Below, piece by piece: positions 30,501 to 39,863 of a DNA stretch of 64,000 nt. The DNA comes from Setaria digitata. Its lineage: Eukaryota; Nematoda; Chromadorea; Rhabditida; Setariidae. The notes beneath the pieces are model-generated. The model had not been told where the DNA came from, made no database searches, and was given only the letters and a program-made list of their open reading frames with translations. The position numbers and the translations under genes are program-made. How positions within the stretch are numbered: the first letter of the stretch is position 1; each line of letters begins with the position of its first letter. The stretch spans positions 1-64,000 of the forward strand of contig RCAB01000167.1 in NCBI GenBank assembly GCA_003640385.1, given 5' to 3'.

Positions 30501-32337
30501 ATAACTTCAACAAAATCCCTGTCTCTATGTGTGGGACAAGGAGAGAAGCAAATCAATTCAGTGTAAAGAACTTACTTGTGGAGCTGTATTATGGAATTGT
30601 CCTTTAGTAATTTTCAAAGCATTGAAATATAATCGTGATATGCCGTCAACAAGTAATAAATTGTTGATCTCCTGTAATGTTCCAGCTTCAAAACTCGAAA
30701 CAGGACCCTTACTTAGTTCATTGAAATTCTCTGCAGCTAGCACGAAAAAAAAAATTTCTTACGTTGTGTGCTGTTTCTGCCAGAAATATGGTGAGCTTGC
30801 TTACTGCATTTGATTTCCGCAACAAAAATGCAAGAGCTTCCGCAATGAATCGACGTGAATAGGCTCGCTTGCAGCAAAAAACTCGCTTAAAGCGCCTATA
30901 AATAGAGGTGCAGAGTTCAAACAAAGACATAAAACTATTTGAGACTAATAGCAGACTTCAGCAGAAAATGTCTAACCTGAAAACTTCGCATAACTCATGG
31001 ACAAGATATCGCCTTTGCAACCAAAAAATCTTGGCTATTGTAAAAAAAATAGTCTCAAGAATCTCCTTATCTTCATGTGATCTTTCCAATATGCCTATTA
31101 TAGCTTCTATAAATTCCCATAAATAATTTCGCAAATCTTCCTTTACATCTTGTACGAATGCAGTCGTCAGCCTGAAATAACCTTTCATACTAATGTCGAT
31201 CAAAAAAAGGCACTAAAATCACCGTGTTACCAAAAAAAAATGTCTACTCTGTCAACTGTCACCAATGAATAAGATACTTGAGTTGCTTTCTTACAAAAAA
31301 CAGAAATTATTTTCATACTAATTCAAGAGCCAAAAATTTTTACTCTAAGAAAGAAGTATCACGGAAATTTGTCCAGTGTAGATAATTTAGTAAATTAAAT
31401 TAATAGCATACTCAAGCAATGTTCTCAATGAGGTACTTCCGGAAATATTCAAATGACTGATTAGAGCTTTTGCTACAACATCTTTCCGGTGAAGAAGTTG
31501 TGCGTATGTTCGCAATTCACCATTGAAATATGGGATATCTTTCAAAAAACTCTCTGAAAACAATACATATATACAAACCTTTAATCGACCATTCGATCTC
31601 AATCTCACTTCCATTATATATATATATATATCAATCGAATCATATATATATATGATTTTCAACAAACACATGTCAGCCAATACGAAGAGTCAGAACTTTC
31701 TAAGCTTATCATTTTATCTCTTTCAGAAGTTTTCAAAGTTAAAAAAATATAAGGTTATCAATTTCGTATTTCATTTATTAATATGCTACGGAAAGCTTGT
31801 ACAATTTCTTCTGATGATCCTTACCGAAGTACGAACCATAATCCAGTTCTCGGTATTTGGTGACTGCATCATTAAAACGCGTTTCATTTTCTGCTAAAGT
31901 GGTCACGGTTATAGATGGATGCCATCTCGCAACATCAACACTTACTTTGGCTATTTGTTCTGTGAACGATACATACTGGAAATTTTAATTTCCTTACACA
32001 ACGTCATATAATTCCATCTTCTTGATTATAAGCTAATCATAAAAAGTTATTTTATTTCAACACTTTCTGTAACAAAGCCCAAATCTGCTTAAATCACAAC
32101 GGATTAATTAGCCTAAATTGGTAAGTCACACTAGAATAACTTTCTTACATTATGATCTTGCAATATATTTTGCACTCAGAAACTGTTTAAAAGTGTTTCG
32201 TTAAAATGCAGCTTGATAACAAGGATACTTTACTGTTTCATTTGGTAAATAATTCACTAACAGCTGATAGTATACAAGTTTTATAACGATACAAAGCAAA
32301 CCTTTAATCGACCATTCGATCTCAATCTCACTTTCAT
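1111..32337 (-). CDS. utp20: UTP20, small-subunit processome component 20 (DRIM), multi-exon
   Basis: UTP20 is a very large nucleolar HEAT-repeat protein of the U3 snoRNP/small-subunit processome, needed for early cleavages of pre-rRNA on the way to 18S rRNA. Many minus-strand exons in a row match family landmarks in the right order. Exon 2 (YVSFTEQIAKV) matches the conserved N-terminus; then come RRFIAEALAFLLRK, LLYGK...RRAAIFRFLVG, LKELRRLACSAF, LDAWDGRRIDEPDYDKR and DLDFFENVTHMQIHRR. The gene ends in a lysine-rich C-terminus that starts EEAVLDPVSAVRKK. Exon 1 (32,302-32,337) gives MKVRLRSNGRLK and joins exon 2 (31,825-31,975) in phase 0. The last exon is 1,111-1,212. I did not count total length; the human protein has 2,785 residues. 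Family call is near certain; some internal exon edges are not individually resolved. One intron contains another gene. Confidence 0.93.
13155..16489. other. Intronic, gene-free, low-complexity AT DNA
   Basis: I found no exon of either strand here. It contains a 19-bp direct repeat (13,496-13,514 and 13,521-13,539), many A or T runs of 12-25 bases, a purine-rich tract near 15,184-15,250 and a compound TA/CA microsatellite at about 15,615-15,669. As the only sizeable upstream space for the nested plus-strand gene, it probably also contains that gene's promoter, though no motif could be singled out. Confidence 0.55.
15615..15669. repeat. Compound (TA)n(CA)n microsatellite
   Basis: An uninterrupted alternating AT tract of about 26 bases runs directly into about 28 bases of alternating AC. 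It lies within the large UTP20 intron, upstream of the nested gene. A similar compound tract occurs at 40,935-40,976. Confidence 0.9.
16490..24737 (+). CDS. Chaoptin-like extracellular leucine-rich-repeat protein
   Basis: About 19 exons encode roughly 1,250 residues. Exon 1 (16,490-16,611) starts MSVYFVEPKKLPVCLSLFN, a plausible signal peptide. Exon 2 (16,947-17,094) carries a short cysteine cap (WKTCNCENLDG...KCRRQ). The following exons are almost entirely tandem LRRs of the LxxLDLSxNxI type (for example LRHLDLSKNRIRHM, LKVLKLSHNELIEV, LTTLDISYNNFKEL). The last exon is a cysteine-rich LRR cap (GNPIICDCRLNWIGEWIEYY). The C-terminus is short and hydrophobic (FLPPFLLIIY), as expected for a GPI signal or weak anchor. 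The repeat number, caps and tail fit chaoptin, a GPI-anchored cell-adhesion LRR protein of insects, and related nematode proteins. The precise orthologue is uncertain. It lies wholly inside a UTP20 intron on the other strand. Confidence 0.85.
21515..21554. repeat. 40-bp perfect AT palindrome in an LRR-gene intron
   Basis: The sequence reads the same on both strands across 40 bases: TAAAATTATGA, a TA run, then TCATAATTTTA. More TA repeats follow to about 21,577. It can form a cruciform or hairpin and lies in an intron of the chaoptin-like gene. Confidence 0.85.
24739..24744 (+). terminator. Polyadenylation signal AATAAA for the LRR gene
   Basis: AATAAA begins two bases after the stop codon of the chaoptin-like gene. 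If used, its 3' untranslated region would be only about 20-30 bases and would end before the UTP20 exon at 24,872, so the two genes' mature RNAs would not overlap. Confidence 0.55.
24872..32337 (-). other. utp20: UTP20 exon block 1 (N-terminal part, about 22 exons)
   Basis: Resolved exons: 1, 32,302-32,337; 2, 31,825-31,975; 3, 31,412-31,553; 4, roughly 30,975-31,172 (LTTAFVQDVKEDL... to HELCEVFR); then RFKRVFCCKRAYSRRF near 30,900. Later blocks include SKEYSGLLLDVILV (about 30,290), SALAELLTTWISQKMGR (about 30,000), LALLAAHACFLCDPG (about 28,650), RLMILRQLTYGAHRKHMPQG (about 27,400) and EHLENIVQERTLISG (about 25,450). The block ends with the start of the DRIM region (RRAAIFRFLVGSTSDELDFF, about 25,150) and an exon at 24,872-25,025 ending in a GTAGGA donor in phase 2. 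Phases at exons 1-4 and at the last two exons are mutually consistent. Confidence 0.85.
31574..31614 (-). other. Duplicate copy of UTP20 exon 1 inside intron 2
   Basis: A 37-base block (31,574-31,610) is identical to 32,297-32,333, which contains most of exon 1 and the start of its donor site. This copy has its own ATG at 31,614 and reads MEVRLRSNGRLK, against MKVRLRSNGRLK in exon 1. Without any splicing its frame continues through VCIYVLFS into exon 3 (ESFLKDIPYF). It could be an alternative start or a silent duplicate. Confidence 0.75.
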
Positions 32338-33677
32338 TTTCTTTCACTTAGTCAAATAAACGATCTATAAGAATATTCATTAGGACAAGCGAGCGAGCAA
32401 AAAGGCCAAGAAAAGTTGAAAGTTTTTCAATTTTGATCAAAACAAAAATGCCTGATATAAGCACAACGTAAAAAACCAGGCTCACGTGAACCTTAAACGT
32501 CCGTTGCATGAGCACCCCCATCCCAATACAAACATATAAGCCCAGTACGTGATACAAATAAATTTGATATTCACGTGGAGCGAGATGAAATTGTTTTATC
32601 CCCGATATGGTTTACTTCTTATTCTAATCTTCGCTACTTCTCTCCTATTTGGTTATCGGTAATTTAATAAAGTCTCTACTAGATGGTCATTTTTTTTTCA
32701 GATTATCACTATCATTATCATGACATGGTGGAACTACCGTATACAACAATTAAACTGTACCTATTTTAGCTATTCAACGAATTAGACTCCGAGAAAATCA
32801 GTAGTGAATTGTGATATTAGTGATAATTATGGCAGAACTTGCAATAGCTATTTGTGATTATGATATGTTAGCTGACATTTAATTATTTCATTGTTTGAAT
32901 TAGCGAGATTTTTTTTTCCCTTAGAACGATGATAATTTCATGAAAAATTTGTAGAGAATTGTCACTAATAAGATACGATACTATGCTACTGCTTTCATCT
33001 ACAATTGTATTCAGTTGTTCAGACTTGTGAGCTCTCTCAAATGTTCTAAAAAGTTTCTTAAAAATATTGTTAAAAATGTGATAAGCTATGATGTGATAAG
33101 TATATTTGAGATAAAAAATTGTTGCAAACGTAATTAACACATTATTGATTTATTTCATACTAAATAATGGAAATAATGAATCAAACAAATATCATCAGAT
33201 GATAGTCTAATTAATAATCTATGATAAAATAGACATTAGTGAAGAAGTAATTTAGATTGTATTACATTGTACAGCTTTGATAACTGATATTAATGCATAT
33301 TCTTCTTGTGATAAAGTACTATACTACTTATCAGTATACTTGTTTGAATTGATAAAAAGTGAATACAATCTTTTGATTGGAAAAATTAGGTTATTTGTAA
33401 ATAATGAGAATACTGATTACATAGTTTTTATATATAATAAATTATTCAAACTGCTTGCAAGTTAGTTAGTCAACGATATGATCGAACGACATGATTGATA
33501 GTGTTTTTGAGTTTCTAACTATTCACAGTTATCCTTCTCTGAAAGCGATCATTTAGTGAACTGAAATTTGAGATATTGCAAGTGATATCTTATGTGATAA
33601 CGAAACGAAATGATAAGAAGATAATGTTCAAAATAGTTATCGCTTTCATATATCGAAGCTCTGAATAGGGTAACATT
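32338..33677. other. Intergenic region upstream of UTP20, rich in TGATAA sites
   Basis: No convincing exon was seen. A 69-codon hydrophobic minus-strand open frame (32,348-32,557) stops 10 bases before the UTP20 ATG and could be an upstream frame in the leader. The frame at 32,883-33,140 looks like chance. The main content is a cluster of TGATAA/TTATCA hexamers, listed separately. Confidence 0.5.
32703..33616. promoter_or_regulatory. Cluster of 12 GATA-factor-type sites (TGATAA/TTATCA)
   Basis: Hexamers begin at 32,703, 32,715, 32,930, 33,079, 33,094, 33,222, 33,278, 33,309, 33,328, 33,350, 33,595 and 33,611. At this base composition I would expect one or two in 900 bases by chance. TGATAA is the core bound by GATA factors such as ELT-2, which drive intestinal genes in nematodes. 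The cluster lies 0.4-1.3 kb upstream of the UTP20 start and just downstream of the unknown membrane-protein gene. Function is inferred from motif density only. Confidence 0.4.
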
Positions 33678-35523
33678 TCAGACGTTTCCAGTAGTAATAA
33701 GCCGTCTAACATCATCAACGATATTCTTGCATTCATCGCCATCCTTTTGATGCTTATCACCAACGGAAAAGTACTTCTTTGGAGCTGATAAATTTGATGC
33801 TACTGGAAGCTTTGTTCGCGATCTGTTGTATACTTGGAGATAATGAAGCCTACATCAACACCTAAGTCAATTTGATCTTGCAGAATTAATTAATGAGTTT
33901 CTAATATGTTTTAAAGGTGAACTGATTAGTTGAATCAAAAGACTGATTGCTCATGGAGATGAGAAATTTTAAAGATCATGCCAATATTTAAATTCATCCT
34001 TTAATTCATTTTCCATTTTTTGTTTCCTTTTTTTGAAAATAAATTAATTTAATTTTTAAAATATATGCTTAATTGATGAGTTTGACAGCTTAAACAATCG
34101 ATTTGCTAGTTAATTTGCTCGTTTAAACCAAAGAGTATATGCAAAATTAGTTTCATCCTCAGGTAAATTTACCTGAGCATAGTGGAAGCGTATTCACTGG
34201 CCAACGACACCGATTCCATTATGATCTCGTAAACGGTTAAAATTACGTCAAAAATGGCATTTTTAAGACGTACGTCAACGCCTAAATTCACTTTTCCGTC
34301 CATTTTGCACTGCGTTGTATCAGATTGGGAACGAATTGCTTTTGCATCATTCGAACATGCTAATGACGATACTTGTGGTGCCGAATGACTTTTTGCAACA
34401 AAAGACTGCAGAATTCTACCAAATTGTTTAAATCTCAAATTTTAATTCTTAATCAATTTAAATCTGAAATTTCAGTCCGTCGTTTTTCAAATTTTACAAA
34501 CTATTTGAGAATATAATATTAAATAAAATCACTTTTTACTAGTGTAAAGTACTATTATATACCATTTGTGGTTTCAGATTCACTTGTGGTCGAACGCTAA
34601 AATTCCAATGCAAAACACCAATTGGATTAGGCCACGTAAAACAGTGCCAGATTGCTGATAGAGCAAAAAATACCACTGTTATCTGAAATATTTAATTAAT
34701 CAGGATCAGCTAATTAAGAAAATGAGGGATATTTAATTAATCAAAATAGCTTAAGAAAAAATGCATCGTTTAATTAATGGTGAAAAATGAAATTAAGAAG
34801 TGGGGGAAAAAAAAATGAAATTATTGGGTAAAATAATTAGATAATATATATGCACCATATAACCTAGATATATCAAAATTATACTTATTTTCTAATCTAT
34901 ATGCAATTAATTAAAAAGAAAAAAAAAACGGAAAAAAATATTGAAAAGAATTAAACATGATTAATTTTTGATCAAATTCTTCCATCTTCTCACAATGTGA
35001 TACGAATTATTTTAAATACATTTTTTCTAATTTATTTCAAATTCTGTAGACAGAAATATATTTCAAGCAATATTTGTAGACCTCTTTACGAACTTTATAT
35101 ATCGAGAAACGTGGCAGGTGTATTTCACCAGCCGAATAAATGGTTGTTTTAAATCCTCTCGTTAGAACTGAATGCAACGGAGAAGTAATTGCATGTAGAA
35201 GTTTCAAATGAAATATTGCCATCGCTATAATCATCCATAAATAACTTCCAATTCTCCATTTAAGAAGCATATTCTGAATAAATATATTCGTTATTTTTTC
35301 TTTTTAACACAAATATTGACTGATCATTATTGATTGATTAGCAGCATATAATAAATCAATGTAAATAGTAATACGGTTATTGATAAAGAGAAAATTATGA
35401 AAATTTCCGGAACACCAGTAGGATTCGTTGTCGTTCCACGAGATCAGCCTTTATAATTCGATGACAGTGCTCAAGAATTCGTCGTAGAGTTTTTAACCAA
35501 CCGATTACTTCCACTTCCGGCAT
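33678..35523 (-). CDS. Unknown protein with two membrane segments, five exons
   Basis: I do not recognise this family. Exon 1 begins at 35,523 with MPEVEVIGWLKTLRR, a basic amphipathic N-terminus. Exon 2 (start about 35,274) has a hydrophobic segment (YLWMIIAMAIFHLKLLHAI) and a basic stretch. Exon 3 (about 34,570-34,685) has a second (ITVVFFALSAIWHCF). Exon 4 (about 34,170-34,410) starts SFVAKSHSAPQVSS and is polar. The last exon starts about 33,849 and ends at 33,678 in DDVRRLITTGNV. Exon phases agree from exon 2 to exon 5; the exon 1 donor (GTGTTC) is weak, so the N-terminus is the least certain part. The product is about 260 residues, probably an integral membrane protein with a soluble C-terminal tail. 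Confidence 0.55.
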
Positions 35524-36963
35524 TATTAATTGTTTATAAATAATTTCCTAAAACTCAATTATGCATTTATAAATAAGAAAACACCAGAATTTTGCATATT
35601 ATTTCAAAAAAAAAAAAAAGAAATGGATTATTTGATTCAAATATTACCTTTTTGTGAAATGGGAAACGAACAGAAATGAAAAAGTCAAAAGAGTAACAAA
35701 AGAAATGAAAAATTTATTGACGGTTCTTTTTCTTTTTTCCTGAACAACATGAAGACATATTTTTTCCAGAAAGCATAGAATAGTGTAATTTCTGGAACAA
35801 ACTAACTTGATGGATTCGTTCCGGAAATTATTGTGATTTTTTCTTTTTTAAATCTAACAGGAGTACCTTACAATACAATAGTCCTAAAAATTTTTCATCT
35901 AAATTCACGGTGAATTTCAAAGCCAAAAGAAGAAATTGGTCAATAAATGCGGAAATTATGCCCAGGAAAATGTCTAGGCTCGGGATGACTTGGCTCATAA
36001 GTGCACAAAAATCGATGCACTAGTAAAAAAGAAAGAATAAAATAACAGCAAGCAAATACTAAAGCGTCATTCTGATACTATTTTTAAAAATTCAAATTGA
36101 TACATTATTAATAAGCAATGAATGTATTTATGGTCCATATTATTGATAAGGAAGAGATACTATCAATCATACCAGCTAGTATCAATTCTGGCGCAAATTT
36201 TATCAGTCAGATCGCTTGTGATACTACTAATCATATCAGTCAGAATCATTTCGATTTCGAGATTACATGCCATCTGATAAACGATATTCTAACCACACTG
36301 ATTTTTGATTTGACCTTTAGAGTGGAAGAGAACATTTGCTGACCTTTCGTGTCAAATAAATGATGTAGAAGAAAACATTTTAGGATGAATGGATATAAAT
36401 ATATATATCTTCTGGTTATTCTTCCTCATTTTCTCTCTCCTCTACTGTACTATTTCAAGGATATTGCCATATTTTATTCAGCCAATACCAAAGAATGACT
36501 GACCAATGACCGCTAGATCTCCAGAGCTTATTATTGGTGGTTGAGTTATTGATAAATTGTCATATCTAAGTCTTTTCTTTTCATGTCATTGCAAAATAGT
36601 TTTGGCCTGCTGTTTTTAATTATTAATCATTATTTTTTAATTATTCCCAATCATTTTTGATGGAAATTGCATATGTGATTTTTTTCTTTGAAGGGCCTTT
36701 TTTTCATCTTAATATAAATATCAAAAAAAAAAAAAAAAATTAACCTCCGATTGATAGCTGTGATGAGATAGATCGATGATAAAAGCAATTGCATTTCTTT
36801 CTTTTTGTTTTATTTTCTTTTTATACAAATGTCAACCAGAACTAATTTTGAAAATCGCAATGAGTAATATCGTCGCAAAGCTAAATTTTTCAGCGAAAAA
36901 ATATTTTAAAATGAAATTTTCAAATTCTGACTTTATTACAGTTTGTAAAGGTAACAGGTAACA
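35524..36963. other. Intergenic region between two divergent genes
   Basis: This space separates the minus-strand membrane-protein gene from the plus-strand secreted-protein gene, so it should contain both promoters. TGATAA/TTATCA hexamers occur at 36,144, 36,200, 36,275, 36,550 and 36,777. A 74-codon open frame at 36,118-36,342 lies over several of these sites and lacks supporting splice or family evidence. No other gene was seen. Confidence 0.5.
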
Positions 36964-38738
36964 ATGAATTCGGCCTTTTGTTTCTTCGTTATTTCATTTC
37001 TAATTGAAAATGTGCTACTACAAGTACCAGATTTTAGTACGTTTGCTTTCTTTTTTTTTTTAAGAAATATATATCATTTGAAATTTAAAACTATTACCAA
37101 AAGTCTCCTTTCTCCAAGAATTTAAATAATGTTTTTTCAAAGGTGATTTTCATATAGTTAGGAGATTGCTTAAAGTTAAAAAACAAACGAGAAAAACTAA
37201 ATTATTTACTTTCTTATTTTATTAGGGTATCAGATGAAAGCAGATGAGTTGTACGATTCCGATGATGACCTCATTTTATTCTTTCATCCTGACTCTACCT
37301 GCACAGATGGTGATTTGAATTCTTTTCCAAATTTAAATGTAAGAATTTCGAGGTGCCTTTCTTTTAATTTTTAATTGATTACTGCAGGGCTAATCAGAAG
37401 TGCTTCTAATTGGATGTGTACAAATTCATTTAGCAAACTGAATTATATGCTTGCAATTCATTTATTACAATTTTTTTCAAGGAAATATGGTCAATTTTCC
37501 CAGTATTTAATGATTTTGGGATTGGAGTTCATGGAAGTAATATGACGAGATGCCACAATTACCACTGCAAACTATCAGTTCTATTAAGGTTATGAACTGA
37601 TCCTTTTTTAAAGGACGCAATAAACAGTCATTTGTACAACAAAGCTTGATTACCAAATACAATCCCAATTTGTTAACAAACATATAAATTGGAATAAAAA
37701 AAAAAAAAAAAATTAACTGATATTTTTTATAGTTATATTGACAATGCAGCTGAAAATGGAATCATTCTTGATTATTACAAATATGAAAGCTATTTTAATG
37801 CCACTACATATATGAACTATCGCGGATCATTTGCATACAAAACAGTGATGTGCAGTAAATCAGGTACGTACAACAAATTATAAAATAGTATTTAATAGAT
37901 TATCCTTTTTTTTCCGGAAAAGAAAAATTAAAGTCAAAAAAAAAAATTTCAGGTCGAAATTGCGCTATTATATTGCAACTAAACAACCAAGCAGATTATA
38001 CGGTCAATTTCTCACTGAATTTAACTAAATGGCACATCGTAAATGCCTTCGAATGGTTGGCCAAGCAGTTAGATCAAGTTACTGATTCCTCTTCCCCTAT
38101 CTTCATCAACGTTCATAAGCTTAATCTAGTAAGCTACTTGAAAATCGAGCAAATGCTTCGGAAAATGTATGTCATTTTTATTTTCCTCTACCTACTTTCC
38201 CACCCAGTCTTGTAACCCTACTTGATATTTCATATTTAATCTTTGGTAGGCTGCTGTTATGACTTTATGCAACGAAAACATTCGATTCGTGCAGTAGGCA
38301 TAAGTAATTGGACCTTTTAGAATATCCCGAAATTCTAAAATGCTTGATCTTCGAGTTTTCCTCGTGGTATCATATAACTGCCTGAAGATAATCCAAAAGT
38401 GCATCGCTGACAGATTTGTTCCCGTTGTGCAAGTCGCATCCGTTTTCAGCAACTGGTTTGAAATTTTTCACTTTCCACAAAAATTCACTAATTTTCCTTA
38501 AAAATTCCTAAATAAAAATTGAATGGTTAGAGTGAAAATTGCTTATTCGAAAATTTCGTGCAACTTTAGGTACACAGCAGTGAAAATACCTGCAAATCAA
38601 ACGGACACCATTCCGGTTCTACTATTTTCAAGTAGTCCAAATCGGACGATTAACATCATCGACGCCGCACTAGCAAAAACTGGTGACTGCTTTAGGCAAC
38701 AGGATATTGAAACGGCTTTTGCGCTGCATTCTGTGTAA
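36964..38738 (+). CDS. Secreted glycoprotein of unknown function, seven exons
   Basis: Exon 1 (36,964-37,036) encodes a clear signal peptide (MNSAFCFFVISFLIENVLL). Exon 2 (37,226-37,338) reads MKADELYDSDDDLILFFHP onward. Further exons lie near 37,483-37,589 (EIWSIFPVFNDFGIG), 37,732-37,861 (AENGIILDYYKYESYF), 37,953-38,168 (CAIILQLNNQADYTVNF), 38,323-38,454 (LDLRVFLVVSYNCLKII) and 38,572-38,738 (YTAVKIPANQTDTIPV). Phases agree at the exon joins I tested. The roughly 280-residue product has several cysteines and at least six N-glycosylation sequons (NMT, NAT, NFS, NLT, NQT, NRT) and no later membrane segment, so it is probably secreted or resident in the ER lumen. I do not recognise the family. 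Upstream TGATAA sites hint at intestinal expression. Confidence 0.7.
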
Positions 38739-39408
38739 CCGAATATGATTCCGGAGCAGTACCTATGCCTTATTTTGCACAGTTCTGCTCAACTCCGTCT
38801 AATTTTTAGCCCTAATTTAAATGTTAATTTCGTTTAGCTTAATTGTTCACACTGCTCCCCTTCTCATCATTAATTTAAGCAAACTTTTGTTGCTGCATTA
38901 AGTGTTAAAGTGTCACTTAATTCACCTCTTTGTTAGAATATTTGAAAAAAAGCACTGATGTAATTTGCATAAAATTGTTGCAAGAAATGCGAAATTCGTC
39001 GAACTCTGCAGAAAGACTGACTACAAACAAGCACACACCAATTGAAAGGACGTCAAGCTTCTTTGGCAAGTTGAATCTAAACCAAAAATAAGTATCACTC
39101 AACCTACTTGCTCTCACCCACTTCCACTACTCTCTCTGTCAACATTAATTCTTTTCTTCTTCTCAAATTTTAAAATCTTTTTCTTTTCATTAACTCTAAA
39201 ATCTTTCCCTCATTTCTCTTGCTGTTTCATGTCCTATTCCGTACTATCTTGCTCAATTCCTATCTCTCGCGCTCTCTCTACTTTCAGTACACTCTTGTGC
39301 GAAAGGAAACAGTTTCCTTTTCCGGAAAAACTCTAGTAGCAATTATTTGCCGGAGATCAGAATCTTTTCTCGGACTCACTTTTGCAGAACCATCTCGTCT
39401 CTACGTAA
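38739..39408. other. Intergenic, no gene recognised
   Basis: This is the space between the secreted-protein gene and the GTSF1-like gene, both on the plus strand. Open frames here (39,219-39,431 plus; 38,917-39,117 minus) look like chance. It should hold the 3' end of the first gene and the promoter of the second. A TTTTGCAG acceptor-like site lies at about 39,380-39,387. Confidence 0.5.
39380..39387 (+). promoter_or_regulatory. Candidate trans-splice acceptor before the GTSF1-like gene
   Basis: The sequence TTTTGCAG ends 21 bases before the ATG and has no obvious coding exon upstream. In nematodes such outrons commonly receive a spliced leader. This is inferred from position and sequence alone. 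Confidence 0.3.
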
Positions 39409-39863
39409 ATGAAGTTAGAAGAAATAGTTGACGACAAGCGCGCAAACAGAACTGTAATATGTCCTTATTCCGAAGATAACCGTAATCATCACGTGGTTCC
39501 CGTTTGTGACATGCTACTTCATCTGGCAAAATGTCGTCGTCTATACTACAAGCGATGTGGTGTTAAGATGGAATTAAAAAGGTGACCTTTGAACTTTCAT
39601 CAGTTAGAAGAGAAACTGTACTTTCATCCAACTCACCTTTTACTAATTGAAATTTCAGGTGTAAGTATAATGGTTGTCACTATATACCTGGTCCAGAGGT
39701 AATGCTACATGAATTGACGTGTCATAGTAGAAGAATGTATGAAGAATGCAAACAGAAAATGCAATATCCACCGATACCTGTTGAAACTATCAGGTCTTCT
39801 GCCAACTCAAATATAGAAAAGCAAGAATTAAACGGTGACATTGATTTGATGGTTTTTGATTAA
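39409..39863 (+). CDS. gtsf-1: GTSF1-like protein with two CHHC zinc fingers
   Basis: Two exons, 39,409-39,581 and 39,659-39,863, encode 125 residues. The N-terminal half has two CHHC (U11-48K type) zinc fingers: C18, H28, H38, C42 (from ICPYSEDN to LHLAKC) and C59, H65, H75, C79 (from CKYNGCH to HELTC). The tail is acidic and polar (KQELNGDIDLMVFD). Paired CHHC fingers at the N-terminus with a short tail define the GTSF1/Asterix family. Those proteins act with Argonaute or RNA-dependent RNA polymerase complexes; in C. elegans GTSF-1 assembles the RRF-3 complex for 26G small RNAs. The first finger has nine residues between C and the first H instead of the usual five. The family call is strong; the role in this worm is by analogy. 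Confidence 0.85.

Noticed and set aside
1..32337. Two separate genes (an N-terminal and a C-terminal UTP20 fragment) instead of one
   Set aside because: The joining exons agree in phase, encode adjacent family segments, and no start codon or stop codon context marks a gene boundary at 13,154 or 24,872.
36118..36342. 74-codon plus-strand open frame upstream of the secreted-protein gene
   Set aside because: No splice or family support; the run of Ile/Asn/Ser reflects TATCA/TGATA-rich DNA, better explained as regulatory sequence.
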